Assembly: GCF_023283845.1 (NCBI RefSeq) | Contig: NZ_JAKILC010000010.1 | Span: 62,001 to 126,000, forward strand | Direction of reading: 5' to 3' | DNA length: 64,000 bases | DNA from: Shewanella marinintestina | Lineage (GTDB): Bacteria > Pseudomonadota > Gammaproteobacteria > Enterobacterales > Shewanellaceae | Shown here: one piece after another, positions 27,477-36,522 of the stretch | How the letters are laid out: each line of letters starts with the position of its first letter | Position numbering within the stretch: the stretch's first letter is position 1 | Notes under the pieces: model-generated | What the model saw: only the letters and a program-made list of their open reading frames with translations | What the model was told of the DNA's origin: nothing | Databases searched by the model: none | Translations under genes and position numbers: made by a program

Positions 27477-28549
27477 CATTAGTAAAAGCCAAACAAGAGC
27501 TTATTGAAAGACAAGAATACCAAGTCTTCTTTCAGGACTTTGAAAGCAACCTAACTAAGCTAACAGCAGCATTAAAAACGACTAAAGATGTGCAAAAGCT
27601 TGCCACTGAAATCAATAAAAAAGGATTTTGGAGTAATGCTTTTGGTAGTATTTCAGGCCGTAACGATAAAGATCTTGCCGCTATGGTTGAAAATCTTGGC
27701 GCAAGTTTAGAAGTCACCCAAAATATTCTAACTATCGTGCTTAAAGTACAAAATATTAAAAATGGATTTTTAAAAGATTTCCATGAAGCCTTAGTAGAAA
27801 AAATAGTAAAGCTAACCAAAGACGATAAAACATTAGACAGCAACCAAAAAGAAGCGGCACTTGCAATTGTCACCAAAATTGAGCAGCAAGTAAGCTATCA
27901 ACTAGCGCAGTCTCAACAAATCGAAAATCATGAGCGTAAACTGATAGAGCTCGATGATTTTGTTGAAGTGAAAGATATTATCGACTCTGAGCAAAGCGCC
28001 AAAATTGCCCATCTAGATAAGACTTCACAACAGATTATTCAAGGTGCAGATACTCGCCAACAGTTGATCAATGAACTGCAACAAAAAAGCGAAGCTAAAC
28101 GTAAAAAGGATTTGTCCCAAGATGTAGAGATCAGCCAGTTGTCAAAAATGGCTCACTCTCTGAAAGATGATAACGAAGCTAAAAGCCTAAAAGATACCTC
28201 TCAAGACAGTGCTATTGAAATGCTAAGCCAGCAAAAGGCTGAGCTAAAGCAACAACACCTGCAAACAAGTGCACAACTACAGACGCAAAAAGAAGAACTT
28301 GTCGAACTAAATCAAATAGTCGAAACATTGTCGGAGCAACTATCAAACAATGAGCTCCGCACCACAGAGCTAACTCATAACTTAGAAAAAACAGCAAAAC
28401 TATTAACGCAAACTCAACAACAACACACTGACTATGTCGCAGAGCAAGGAAAGCTATCTCAACGTTTAGCGAGAAACCTAATCCCCGTAGCAGCTTTGCT
28501 TGCCAGTGCAATCGCTATTTTCTTGATCCTGCAACCGCTGCAGTTTTAG
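27473..28549 (+). CDS. Tail-anchored coiled-coil protein coupled to the GIY-YIG gene
   Basis: 358 residues. I do not recognise the family. About 130 N-terminal residues form a helical, probably globular domain (FESNLTKLTAALKTTKDVQK; GFWSNAFGSISGRNDKDLAA). Residues about 140-330 are an almost continuous coiled coil rich in Gln, Glu and Lys with imperfect repeats such as RKKDLSQDVEISQLSK and SLKDTSQDSAIEMLSQ. The very C-terminus is a single membrane segment (NLIPVAALLASAIAIFLILQ), so the protein is probably tail-anchored with its bulk in the cytoplasm. Its GTG start overlaps the stop of the GIY-YIG gene; a hairpin terminator ends the pair. It likely acts as partner, anchor or control protein of the nuclease-fold protein (inference from coupling). 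Confidence 0.78.
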   Translation: MTLVKAKQELIERQEYQVFFQDFESNLTKLTAALKTTKDVQKLATEINKKGFWSNAFGSISGRNDKDLAAMVENLGASLEVTQNILTIVLKVQNIKNGFLKDFHEALVEKIVKLTKDDKTLDSNQKEAALAIVTKIEQQVSYQLAQSQQIENHERKLIELDDFVEVKDIIDSEQSAKIAHLDKTSQQIIQGADTRQQLINELQQKSEAKRKKDLSQDVEISQLSKMAHSLKDDNEAKSLKDTSQDSAIEMLSQQKAELKQQHLQTSAQLQTQKEELVELNQIVETLSEQLSNNELRTTELTHNLEKTAKLLTQTQQQHTDYVAEQGKLSQRLARNLIPVAALLASAIAIFLILQPLQF

Positions 28550-28589
28550 CTTATCTTTTGTTGCAGTTCTTTTGTTGCAGTAAAACAAT

Positions 28590-28625
28590 AAAAAGGCGCT
28601 AAAAACTGTTTATTAGCGCCTTTTA
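28590..28625. terminator. Bidirectional terminator after the coiled-coil gene
   Basis: Stem AAAAGGCGCT/AGCGCCTTTT with a 14-base loop, between convergent genes. Confidence 0.82.
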
Positions 28626-28637
28626 AATATTTATTTA

Positions 28638-29123
28638 CTAGCTCCCCACACCACAGCGACTTAGTCGCTTAATAATCTCTTCATGTTGTGGGTAGTCATT
28701 TAATAATGTTTCTTGGCTAAATAACTCAAAGTCATCAAAGGTAAAACCGGGTGACACCATACAACCCACTAAAGAAAAGCCCGGCTTGTTCATTGCAGAG
28801 CCAAATATACAGCCTTTAGGCACTAAAAATTGTGGCCGCTCACCAGCTGCTAAATCAAGGCCAAGCTGCGCAGTGGTAAGCACGCCTTGTTCATCAATCA
28901 TATAAATCGTCAATGACTCTCCAGCGTGGAAGTACCACATTTCATCAGCAGTTAAGCGGTGAAAGTTCGACACCTCATTTGTGCGCAATAAGAAGTAAAT
29001 GCTGGTCCAAAGTGCACGACTGTCGCCAAAGTTTTGCTCTGAGCGATAAGATGAGCGGAAGTAACCGCCTTCGACATGTTGTTCTAACTCAAGGTGTTCA
29101 ATAAAGTATTCAGCGGTTTGCAT
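28638..29123 (-). CDS. Cupin-like DUF985 protein
   Basis: 161 residues. The start YFIEHLELEQHVEGGYFRSSYRS, the block TSIYFLLRTNEVSNFHRLTADEMWYFHAGE and the late SLVGCMVSPGFTFDDFELF match the cupin-5/DUF985 family, a small beta-barrel with histidine clusters that may bind metal. Function in bacteria is not established; some relatives are annotated as epimerases or sugar-binding proteins without proof. The start at 29123 has AAGGTC ahead of the ATG. It faces the coiled-coil gene and shares its terminator. Confidence 0.88.
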   Translation of the reverse strand: MQTAEYFIEHLELEQHVEGGYFRSSYRSEQNFGDSRALWTSIYFLLRTNEVSNFHRLTADEMWYFHAGESLTIYMIDEQGVLTTAQLGLDLAAGERPQFLVPKGCIFGSAMNKPGFSLVGCMVSPGFTFDDFELFSQETLLNDYPQHEEIIKRLSRCGVGS

Positions 29124-29310
29124 TGCAATGACCTTTATGCCGTTAGTCGACTTAATTTATGTAGGGAATAATAAAGCGCAGATTCTACGGCAAACTCACG
29201 TCCGTTAATGCGACAGCGCTTAAATAATTAATCCCGTAGTCACAGGGTAAGCGCCTCATCCAGCAATCATAAGATCGTTAAGAAAGTAAAATGGATTGTG
29301 AGCAGTAAAG

Positions 29311-29340
29311 TAAAAAGCCAGAGCTATTCGCCCTGGCTTT
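29311..29340 (-). terminator. Terminator of the surface metalloprotease operon
   Basis: Minus-strand stem AAAGCCAG/CTGGCTTT with a loop and five T, about 28 bases after the stop codon. Confidence 0.8.
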
Positions 29341-29367
29341 AAGAGGTATAATTAACTACCCAATCGA

Positions 29368-32300
29368 TTACTTGTTACGGCGTCTAAAGAAAACAAGCGG
29401 CGTCAACAATAAAACTAACCATGACATACTACCGCCTGATGAACCACCAGACTCAGGCTTAACAGGTGGTTGAGGCGCGCTACCCTCACCGTTTATGGTT
29501 ACAGTAACCTGCGCACTAACCTCCTCATCACCATCTGAAACAGCATAGCTAAATGTTTCTGTCGCAGTTTGGCCGTCATACAAATCATTAAATTGACCGT
29601 TAGGGCTATAGGTAACAGTGCCATCACTATTATTGACTACGCTTCCTTTAATTGAGACGCTATCAATCGCTGTAACAGTCAACTTATCACCATCAATATC
29701 GGTATCGTTACCAATCACATCAATAGACACATCTGCTGATTTCCCTGTCTCAGCAGTGTCAGCCTGAGCTTCTGGAGCTGTATTGGTTCCAACAACCGTA
29801 ATTGTTACACCTGCAGTACTTACAGCACCTAACTCATCAACAATCGAATAGGTAAATGATTCAGTTTCCATTTCATCTCGAGTTAACTCTGCAAACTGAC
29901 CATTTGGATCATAACTGAAACTGCCATCACCATTGTCGGTCAATGTACCTTTTAATGATTGCTGGAATCCGCTTAAAGTGATGCTATGACCATCAGCATC
30001 ACTGTCGTTACTCAGTGGTGTGAATGTTACGGTTTGATCTTCTGCAACAGTTACCATATCGGCATTAGCCGTTGGAGTCGTATTGATCTTAACCGTAATA
30101 TCTATTTGCCCAGCAACAAAAGCACCTTTGTTATCTGTCACTAAGTAAGTGAAGCTATCAACAATACTTGAACCCTCAACTTCATTATTAAATGCAGTCC
30201 CCGGATCATAGGTTAGCGTATCGCCATTCAAGCCCACAGATCCTCTCAGCCCTGAAGTATCAAGACTTTCGATAACTAAGGCGTCACCATCTGCATCAGT
30301 GTCATTAAGTAACGGAGATACATTAACGGTTTGCCCAACCCAAACTGAAGCAGCGTCTGTATTCACTACCGGTGCATTATTTGGCGGTACGTCAGTATTC
30401 AATGGCTCACCCGCACTAATACGGTACCCTCCAAACGATGCTGCCGTATCTTCATGTTTTACTTCAATAAAGATACTAGAGTCTAGATCTGCAGCAGCGA
30501 TCTTATAGAACAAATAGTCAGTAGCCGAGGGGTCAGTTGCTACAGTGATATTTTCAACTATTTTGGTCGTTTCATCCGCTTTATAGATAGTCAATTGTGG
30601 CAACATATCTAAACTTAAGTCAGAAACCCGAACGACTAAATCCTGCGTATTATCAACATTGGCAACCTGATACATATCAATATCGGCAGCATTATCTATA
30701 GCACCATCTATACCTGTATTGTCAGCCGCTAAATCAACAGCCCCTTGGAAAGTGTCATTATTATCAGAGTAAGGTACATCAGTCACCACCAGCGAGGTCT
30801 TAGCAATACGAACAAAGTTCTCATCAATCGTCGGTAAGGCTTCTTGTACTGGTTCTGAACCATCAATCGCAGGTGTGAGTAAACCTGTACTAGTATATTG
30901 AGCTGTGTTATTTGAGTTATCAACCTTCACTTCAACTTGATAAATACCGTTGGCTGCATAAGGCGCAATCGCGGAATAAATACCGTCTCCAGCAACCGCA
31001 TCGCCATTTAAACCATCATCTAACATTGGCAAGTCAGACAGTCCATTATAAGGCGAGGTAATAGTCGCAACGACATTAGCACCAGTAATCAGCTTATCTT
31101 TAGTTAAAGCCGTAGTTAAAATCATTGGGCTTGGATACGCTATAGAGTTACCCGTAAATCCTTCAACAGAAACGGTATAACTTCCCTCTAAACTAGGCTC
31201 TGCAATGACGTTAACGCTTGCATCAACATCGTAAGCTGTTGGGCTGTTTACCATCTCAAGTTGCCACTCTCCATGTCCAGCCATTGTGATAACGCTGCTC
31301 GGCACATTGACATTACAAGACTGAGTGTAACTCACTTGATTACAATCAAATGTCACCCCTGTAACCACTTCACCTTGGGGATCTTTTAGATTAAAAGTTA
31401 AATCGTTAGCATTGCCATCATGGTTCACAAAAATACTGATATTGTCTAAACCTGAGTCAATAGCAATGCTTTCTATTACAGTGCTACCGCTAGTAATCCC
31501 TTTAGAAGACGAAATAATATTCTGATTATCGGTAGCAATTGCGTTTGCCTGCAAAAATGCATCGGTAATTTCAGCTAACGTAGTTGGTGACGAGAAATAT
31601 TTACCACCAGTCGAATTAGCTAAAGTGAGGAGTGGCCCCGTTGGCGAGGCGGAGCCATAGCCAAAGCTAAAGATTGGTACGTTTGCATTTTGATATGCAC
31701 CGATAACGCTTGCTTCTGTATTACTTGAGCTATTGTCATCGCCATCAGCCAATACAAATACAACACCTGGAGCGCCACTACCTGAGTTAGTTTGATAAGT
31801 TTCAAGATTATCAAGCGCTAACTGACTGCCGTCATAAAGGGCTGTCCAACCACTAGCACGAATAGCATCAATACTATTTTTTAAGGCAGGCTTTACACTT
31901 GTGTCACCATCTGGGATTTTTTGAACAGCAAAATCTTGTGTGGCTGCATTAGAAAACGATACCAAGCCGATTCCAGTCGAGCCCTCTGCCACTGCATCAA
32001 CAAGCGTTCTCGCTGCTTGCTTAGCATTGATAATTGCCGAACCTGCCATACTACCTGAACGATCGATAACAACCTGCATATCAATGTCACCTTCAACCCA
32101 GACATAGCTGAGCTGATCGCGACAGGTAGCCTGCAAGCTTGGTAATTCCTCTTTAACAGGCGATGCGGCATCTGGAGCATTAGCCGCTAAAGTCGTAAAT
32201 CGAGTTCGATTAGGCTGAGCAGTTTTACGGCCTGATTTAGGGTCATTACTGGTGTCTTGCAACATCACTTCCCAAGCGCTTTTGCCGTATACTCGCCCTT

Positions 32301-33018
32301 GCGCAGTCCGTGCAACATCACCAATATTGCTCAATGTTGAATGGTTAAGCCATTTCATATCGCCATTTTTAGCTTGCCATTGGTTGCTCATAATCGAATC
32401 AGTAGCGACATCAGTGCTTACAGGGCTACTGCTGCTGCCTGAAGCTGAGTTGCCCTTATATTCATCAAACACACCATAAGCATAGTGCCCCCATTCATGA
32501 GCTAACGTATAACCTGATCCAATTGGATCTTGTAGCATGTCATGATCATTTCCAAGGCCAGCCCCATTAGGGAACACATCGCCAAACCAAATATGCATAC
32601 CATTAGCGCCAAAACCGGAAGCGTTAGCGCGAGGCCACTCCCTCTCCCCCCAGATAATATCTGACTTTGAACGGTGCTTGTTCTGCCTAAATATACTGAC
32701 CTTACCTAACTTATGCTCACCGTTTGATTGCTCACAAATACCATCAGCAAAATGGCCTAAGATTTCTTCATACTTCTGCTGCTCAGCTCCTTCTGGGTTA
32801 TTATGCAGAGAAATAGTGATATCAAATACGGCTTTTGTTGAGTCGTTAACGCTTGCTTGAGTTGTTTGTAACTGCGCCGCTGGCACTATCTTCTTGACGT
32901 AATCCACAGATTGCGTATTGACACGTGAAAGCCAACTATTTGCGGCCATAGCTGATGTTGAACCTAAAGCTAGGCCTATACATAAAGCGCTTTTACTCAA
33001 ACTAAACTGCTGTTTCAT
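29368..33018 (-). CDS. Giant surface CLCA-like metalloprotease with VWA and cadherin-like repeats, GlyGly-CTERM
   Basis: About 1216 residues. Signal peptide (residues 1-26, ending TSAMAA). CLCA-type domain with zinc motif HEWGHYAYGVFDEY (HExxH at about 174-178, further acidic ligand pair near 185). Von Willebrand A domain from about 313, with intact MIDAS motif DRSGS. A middle region follows, with beta-sandwich features. Three tandem cadherin/VCBS-like repeats carry NDTDADGD, NDSDADGH and NDTDIDGD, likely calcium sites. The end GGSSGGSMSW, a membrane segment and RRRNK form a GlyGly-CTERM tail, which rhombosortase is expected to process for surface display. The start at 33018 has AAAAGGAT eight bases before it, overlapping the stop of the upstream gene by position (one base between), hence coupled translation. 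Adhesin and protease functions are inferred. Confidence 0.88.
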   Translation of the reverse strand: MKQQFSLSKSALCIGLALGSTSAMAANSWLSRVNTQSVDYVKKIVPAAQLQTTQASVNDSTKAVFDITISLHNNPEGAEQQKYEEILGHFADGICEQSNGEHKLGKVSIFRQNKHRSKSDIIWGEREWPRANASGFGANGMHIWFGDVFPNGAGLGNDHDMLQDPIGSGYTLAHEWGHYAYGVFDEYKGNSASGSSSSPVSTDVATDSIMSNQWQAKNGDMKWLNHSTLSNIGDVARTAQGRVYGKSAWEVMLQDTSNDPKSGRKTAQPNRTRFTTLAANAPDAASPVKEELPSLQATCRDQLSYVWVEGDIDMQVVIDRSGSMAGSAIINAKQAARTLVDAVAEGSTGIGLVSFSNAATQDFAVQKIPDGDTSVKPALKNSIDAIRASGWTALYDGSQLALDNLETYQTNSGSGAPGVVFVLADGDDNSSSNTEASVIGAYQNANVPIFSFGYGSASPTGPLLTLANSTGGKYFSSPTTLAEITDAFLQANAIATDNQNIISSSKGITSGSTVIESIAIDSGLDNISIFVNHDGNANDLTFNLKDPQGEVVTGVTFDCNQVSYTQSCNVNVPSSVITMAGHGEWQLEMVNSPTAYDVDASVNVIAEPSLEGSYTVSVEGFTGNSIAYPSPMILTTALTKDKLITGANVVATITSPYNGLSDLPMLDDGLNGDAVAGDGIYSAIAPYAANGIYQVEVKVDNSNNTAQYTSTGLLTPAIDGSEPVQEALPTIDENFVRIAKTSLVVTDVPYSDNNDTFQGAVDLAADNTGIDGAIDNAADIDMYQVANVDNTQDLVVRVSDLSLDMLPQLTIYKADETTKIVENITVATDPSATDYLFYKIAAADLDSSIFIEVKHEDTAASFGGYRISAGEPLNTDVPPNNAPVVNTDAASVWVGQTVNVSPLLNDTDADGDALVIESLDTSGLRGSVGLNGDTLTYDPGTAFNNEVEGSSIVDSFTYLVTDNKGAFVAGQIDITVKINTTPTANADMVTVAEDQTVTFTPLSNDSDADGHSITLSGFQQSLKGTLTDNGDGSFSYDPNGQFAELTRDEMETESFTYSIVDELGAVSTAGVTITVVGTNTAPEAQADTAETGKSADVSIDVIGNDTDIDGDKLTVTAIDSVSIKGSVVNNSDGTVTYSPNGQFNDLYDGQTATETFSYAVSDGDEEVSAQVTVTINGEGSAPQPPVKPESGGSSGGSMSWLVLLLTPLVFFRRRNK

Positions 33019-33019
33019 T

Positions 33020-33607
33020 CTATATCCTTTTAGAAAGTAACAATAATTGAAAGGTATGATCTCCTTCACTCACAATTAGCTGTTTGTTACGTTGAATCTC
33101 CAACGCAAGCTCAGGAAATTGAGCACGAAATCGAGTTAATGAAGTAAATTGAAATAAGCGATTAAAAAGCTGATCACCGAGCAAAATGAAATCCGCTGGA
33201 AAATCAGAGTGAATTTTCAAAACCATTACACCTGGTTCAAACGATAAAACCTTGTTTACTTTTGCTAAAACAGGAAAGTCAACTGAACTCACGTTGCAAT
33301 AGTTTACTTGCTGTCCTGTAACTTGATAGTGATATGCCACGCCTAAGTTGGCATTGTTAGTGACGTCATTATCAAGGCAGGGGACATTGAGTGGGGCGAG
33401 CACAACCGATTGATGCGACAAAACAAACTGTTCAGAATCGAAATAAATTAACTCTGAAAAATGATTATCTCGCTCAATTATAATTTGTGTTGTGTAATAA
33501 CGTTTTATGTCTAAAGGTGAATTATACAGATACACTACTTTCGCAAATGCTGAACTGCATAAAGCCAAGCTCAAACAACATAAAACGGCAACAAATACTT
33601 TACTCAT
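33020..33607 (-). CDS. Small secreted protein coupled to the surface metalloprotease
   Basis: 195 residues with a clear signal peptide (MSKVFVAVLCCLSLALCSSAFA). The mature part is beta-rich with two cysteines (VPCLDND, NYCNVSS) and no recognised family. Its stop TAG ends one base before the ATG of the metalloprotease gene, and the ribosome site of that gene lies inside its last codons, so the two are certainly cotranslated. A chaperone, inhibitor or partner of the metalloprotease would fit the coupling, but this is inference. Confidence 0.75.
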   Translation of the reverse strand: MSKVFVAVLCCLSLALCSSAFAKVVYLYNSPLDIKRYYTTQIIIERDNHFSELIYFDSEQFVLSHQSVVLAPLNVPCLDNDVTNNANLGVAYHYQVTGQQVNYCNVSSVDFPVLAKVNKVLSFEPGVMVLKIHSDFPADFILLGDQLFNRLFQFTSLTRFRAQFPELALEIQRNKQLIVSEGDHTFQLLLLSKRI

Positions 33608-34026
33608 CCCTGAAAGCTCACAAAATCATGCTACGCACAAAATGATAACAAACATAAAAGCTTTTTAACAACCCAAAAAATTAAACCTATTCAAAAATCA
33701 CTCTAAGCGGCTGTATTTGTTAAAAGTAAAATCCTCCCTAGCCCCACTCAATAAAGCTAGAGTAAATATTGAAACATAAGAAGTAGATGAGAAAATCAGT
33801 TTTTTTGGCCAAAAAAGCCAAAAAATCAAGAATAAACCTATATTTTTAGCCAGTTGACACTACAAATCATACAAAGCGATAGAATTTGCTAAATGCCAAT
33901 TAATAGCCACACAGAAATACTGTTTTTAAGTAAAAAATAACCACTTTAAAAATAACTACTTTAAGCTAAACCTAGATTTACGCTGCTTTGAATCAAAACT
34001 TAAAACTGTAACTCCCTGCTGCAACA
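33608..34026. other. Gene-free stretch with a possible orphan promoter
   Basis: Contains the promoter region of the metalloprotease operon (minus) and, on the plus strand, TTGACA at 33854-33859 followed after 18 bases by GATAGA at 33878-33883. No gene begins downstream on the plus strand before 34623. A near-repeat AAAATAACCACTTTAAA / AAAATAACTACTTTAAG occurs around 33935-33965. Confidence 0.4.
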
Positions 34027-34056
34027 CAAAAAAGCCAGCATATAATTTATGCTGGC
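34027..34056 (-). terminator. Terminator of the 82-residue gene
   Basis: Perfect 9-bp stem GCCAGCATA/TATGCTGGC, 5-base loop, with a T run on the minus strand. Confidence 0.85.
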
Positions 34057-34105
34057 TCACTGATTGTTTCACGATGAAATGTGTTTACACATTAAAGACT
34101 CTCGC

Positions 34106-34354
34106 TTAATGCTTGCCCATTACGCCGTCACGAACCATCTCTTTTCCATTTTCGTAAACTTCGTCGCTTACCCAGCGTGCATGCAAAAGCTTCTGATCAT
34201 TATCAAAAACAGCAACAAAATGACGTCCATCAGCTATGTTCGTCGCCATACCAACACCAGCCACCCCTTCAAGACCTATACCACCAGTTTCAACTGAAAC
34301 TAAAAAGCGACGTAAGTCGTCTAGATTATCGATTACGTTTTGATCGTTATTCAT
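34106..34354 (-). CDS. Small conserved hypothetical protein, about 82 residues
   Basis: Soluble, acidic, with the sequence LDDLRRFLVSVETGG in the first third and a beta-like part (VGMATNIADGRHFVAVFD) after it. No family recognised. The frame is open up to 34393, but an AGAGA-type ribosome site precedes ATG 34354 and the residues before that are encoded in an AT-rich leader. A terminator follows, which supports a real gene. Confidence 0.6.
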   Translation of the reverse strand: MNNDQNVIDNLDDLRRFLVSVETGGIGLEGVAGVGMATNIADGRHFVAVFDNDQKLLHARWVSDEVYENGKEMVRDGVMGKH

Positions 34355-34622
34355 TTTCAAATCTCTTTTACTTAGCTTTGCATAGCTCATCAATTACCCA
34401 TGCATTTTATGGGGCGTACTTTACAGATCATAGCCAAAAATTGACAGCCTGTCTTACAAAGAACAAAACCTCTATTTGATGATTGAGCTGTTAAATTCAG
34501 CAATGACTTATTTAGTCTATTAGCCAGTTCACAAATAACAGTTAATTTTATTAATTTTCAATGTGCTCATGTAATACTCCCGCGGCATAGACCCTACATA
34601 TAAATAAGATGGATGCACCAAG

Positions 34623-35987
34623 ATGTCTGAGATTAAATTTGCAGTCCTAGGACAATACTTTCATTGCCCAACCAAAGGTGATTTTGAGTATGCACCAAAG
34701 GCATTAATTCAAGTTAATAGCCAAGGCAATATCGCTTCTGTGTTGACCGAAACTAATGCCGATTTCCAAACCCAAGTCAGCATATTGTCCAGCAGCAATC
34801 AGCTAATTGAACTTTCTTCAACTCAATACTTAATGCCTGGCATGGTTGATTTGCACGTGCATGCGCCGCAATTTCCTCAAGCGGGTAAAGGCCTAGACTT
34901 ACCGCTTTACGATTGGCTACAAGATTATACTTTCCCATTAGAAGCCAAATTTTCCGATATGGATTTTACTAAGCAGATCTATCCAAGCCTAGTAAAGTCA
35001 CTGCTTGCTAACGGCACTACTAGCGCGGTGTATTTTGCCACTATTCATAAAGACAGCTCTGTTGAGCTAGCTCGCGAATGTTTAAAGCAAGGCCAACGTG
35101 GCTTTGTCGGTAAAGTGAATATGGATGAGGCAAGCCAGTGTCCACCATTTTATATTGAAGCTTCTACTGCAGATGCTCTGGTTGAAACTGAAGATTTCAT
35201 CCAACAAGTATTGGCGCTTGAAGGTAATGAGCAACAATTAGTCTCGCCAGTATTAACCCCACGCTTTGTACCAAGTTGCACCAGTGAGATGCTACAAGGT
35301 CTAGGTGAGCTTGCTCAAAAATACCAATGTCACGTACAAACCCATTGCTCTGAAAGCGACTGGGCGCGTGACTATAGTCAGAAAATGTATGGCAAAACCG
35401 ACGCCGAGATCTATCGTGATTATGGTTTAATGACCAACAAAACGATTCTTGCGCACTCGATTTTCTTAACCCCAGCCGATCACGCTATCATTAAAGAAAG
35501 CGGTGCAAGTATTGCGCATTGCCCGTTATCAAACATGTATTTTGCCAACGCTGCAATGCAAACCCGTGAAATTCTGGATAACGACCTAAAATGCGGACTT
35601 GGTAGTGACTTAGCTGGTGCACCAATCCCATCAATCTTTCACACTTGCCTTGATGCGGTTAATCATTCACGGGTTCGTGAAGATGGCACGTCAACTTACT
35701 TACCAGCCGATACTCGTGGCGAAGGTGGCAGTCGTATCTCATTTTTAGAGTCTTACTGGATGGCGACCGTTGGCGGTGGACAAGCGATTGATGCTAAAGT
35801 GGGTTTGTTCCAGCCAGGGTTTGAGTTTGACGCCTTGGTGGTTGATATAGCAGTTGCGGACAGCAATATCTTTATTATTGATGAGATGGACAGCCCTAAG
35901 GATAAGCTAGAGAAAATCATTACCCTCAATAACCGTCAAAACATCTGTAAGGTGTGGGTTAAAGGGCAAATGGTCATCAATAAGTAA
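34623..35987 (+). CDS. guaD: Guanine deaminase
   Basis: 454 residues of the amidohydrolase superfamily. Metal ligands DLHVH (His78 and His80) in PGMVDLHVHAPQFPQ, the His in VQTHCSESDW, the later HS in ILAHSIFL, and the catalytic Asp in GLGSDLAGAP are all present. The word APQ after the first metal motif and the C-terminal Asp-rich region FEFDALVVD are typical of GuaD. It converts guanine to xanthine and ammonia in the cytosol. The purine permease at 39269 and the nuclease at 36523 make purine salvage a likely setting. ATG 34623 fits the family. A moderately strong inverted repeat (around 36026-36054) follows. Confidence 0.93.
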   Translation: MSEIKFAVLGQYFHCPTKGDFEYAPKALIQVNSQGNIASVLTETNADFQTQVSILSSSNQLIELSSTQYLMPGMVDLHVHAPQFPQAGKGLDLPLYDWLQDYTFPLEAKFSDMDFTKQIYPSLVKSLLANGTTSAVYFATIHKDSSVELARECLKQGQRGFVGKVNMDEASQCPPFYIEASTADALVETEDFIQQVLALEGNEQQLVSPVLTPRFVPSCTSEMLQGLGELAQKYQCHVQTHCSESDWARDYSQKMYGKTDAEIYRDYGLMTNKTILAHSIFLTPADHAIIKESGASIAHCPLSNMYFANAAMQTREILDNDLKCGLGSDLAGAPIPSIFHTCLDAVNHSRVREDGTSTYLPADTRGEGGSRISFLESYWMATVGGGQAIDAKVGLFQPGFEFDALVVDIAVADSNIFIIDEMDSPKDKLEKIITLNNRQNICKVWVKGQMVINK

Positions 35988-36424
35988 TATCTAGATTGAT
36001 GATGGGAGCGCTCTTCATTCTTAACGGTATTGGGCCTGTCTTAGGTCCAATACTGCTATTTCAAAAATAACCATCACTCTCCAGTTTTAAGTAAAGCCAG
36101 CAGAAATGCCTTACTCTGCCTCTCACCTAATTTTATTTGATAAACAATCTCTATTTTTACCCTTAAATTAATAACGACGGTTCATTTAATCAAATTAAAA
36201 AACCAGCTATATAGTAAACATAAAAGTAGCTAAAATCTTAGTTCATAACACCAAAAAAACAATCAAAAGCAATCCAATACACCAACAAAGTAAAACCCTA
36301 GCAAAATTTAACCCCGCAAAACACGGTGAGCCAAAAATCTATAAAAACCCTGACTCTGATTAAATAAGATCAAACGCACACTTATTAACCACAAAAAGAA
36401 AACTAAGCGTTCGCAAATAAGAAA
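35988..36424. other. Gene-free stretch before exeM
   Basis: Holds an inverted repeat GTATTGGGCCT/AGGTCCAATAC near 36029-36053 that may terminate guaD (no T run), then an AT-rich stretch that leads to the CRP site. No small gene seen. Confidence 0.45.
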
Positions 36425-36440
36425 TGTGACATAGATCACA
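36425..36440. promoter_or_regulatory. Perfect CRP-binding site upstream of exeM
   Basis: TGTGACATAGATCACA fits the core consensus TGTGA-N6-TCACA exactly. A -10-like TAACAAT lies at 36461-36467, so the start point would be near 36473 and the site would be centred near -41, the position of a class II activated promoter. Confidence 0.8.
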
Positions 36441-36522
36441 AATACCAAGTTATCAGTCTGTAACAATCCTCGCGCACGTTAACAAGAATTAACGGCTACA
36501 TAATAAAAACGGGGTTGAATAC

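Noticed and set aside
34177..34479. A 100-codon frame on the plus strand opposite the small hypothetical gene
   Set aside because: Overlaps the minus-strand gene that has a ribosome site and a terminator; the plus frame has neither and an irregular composition.
34394..34622. Purine riboswitch before guaD
   Set aside because: I found neither the paired stems nor the conserved loops of the purine aptamer.
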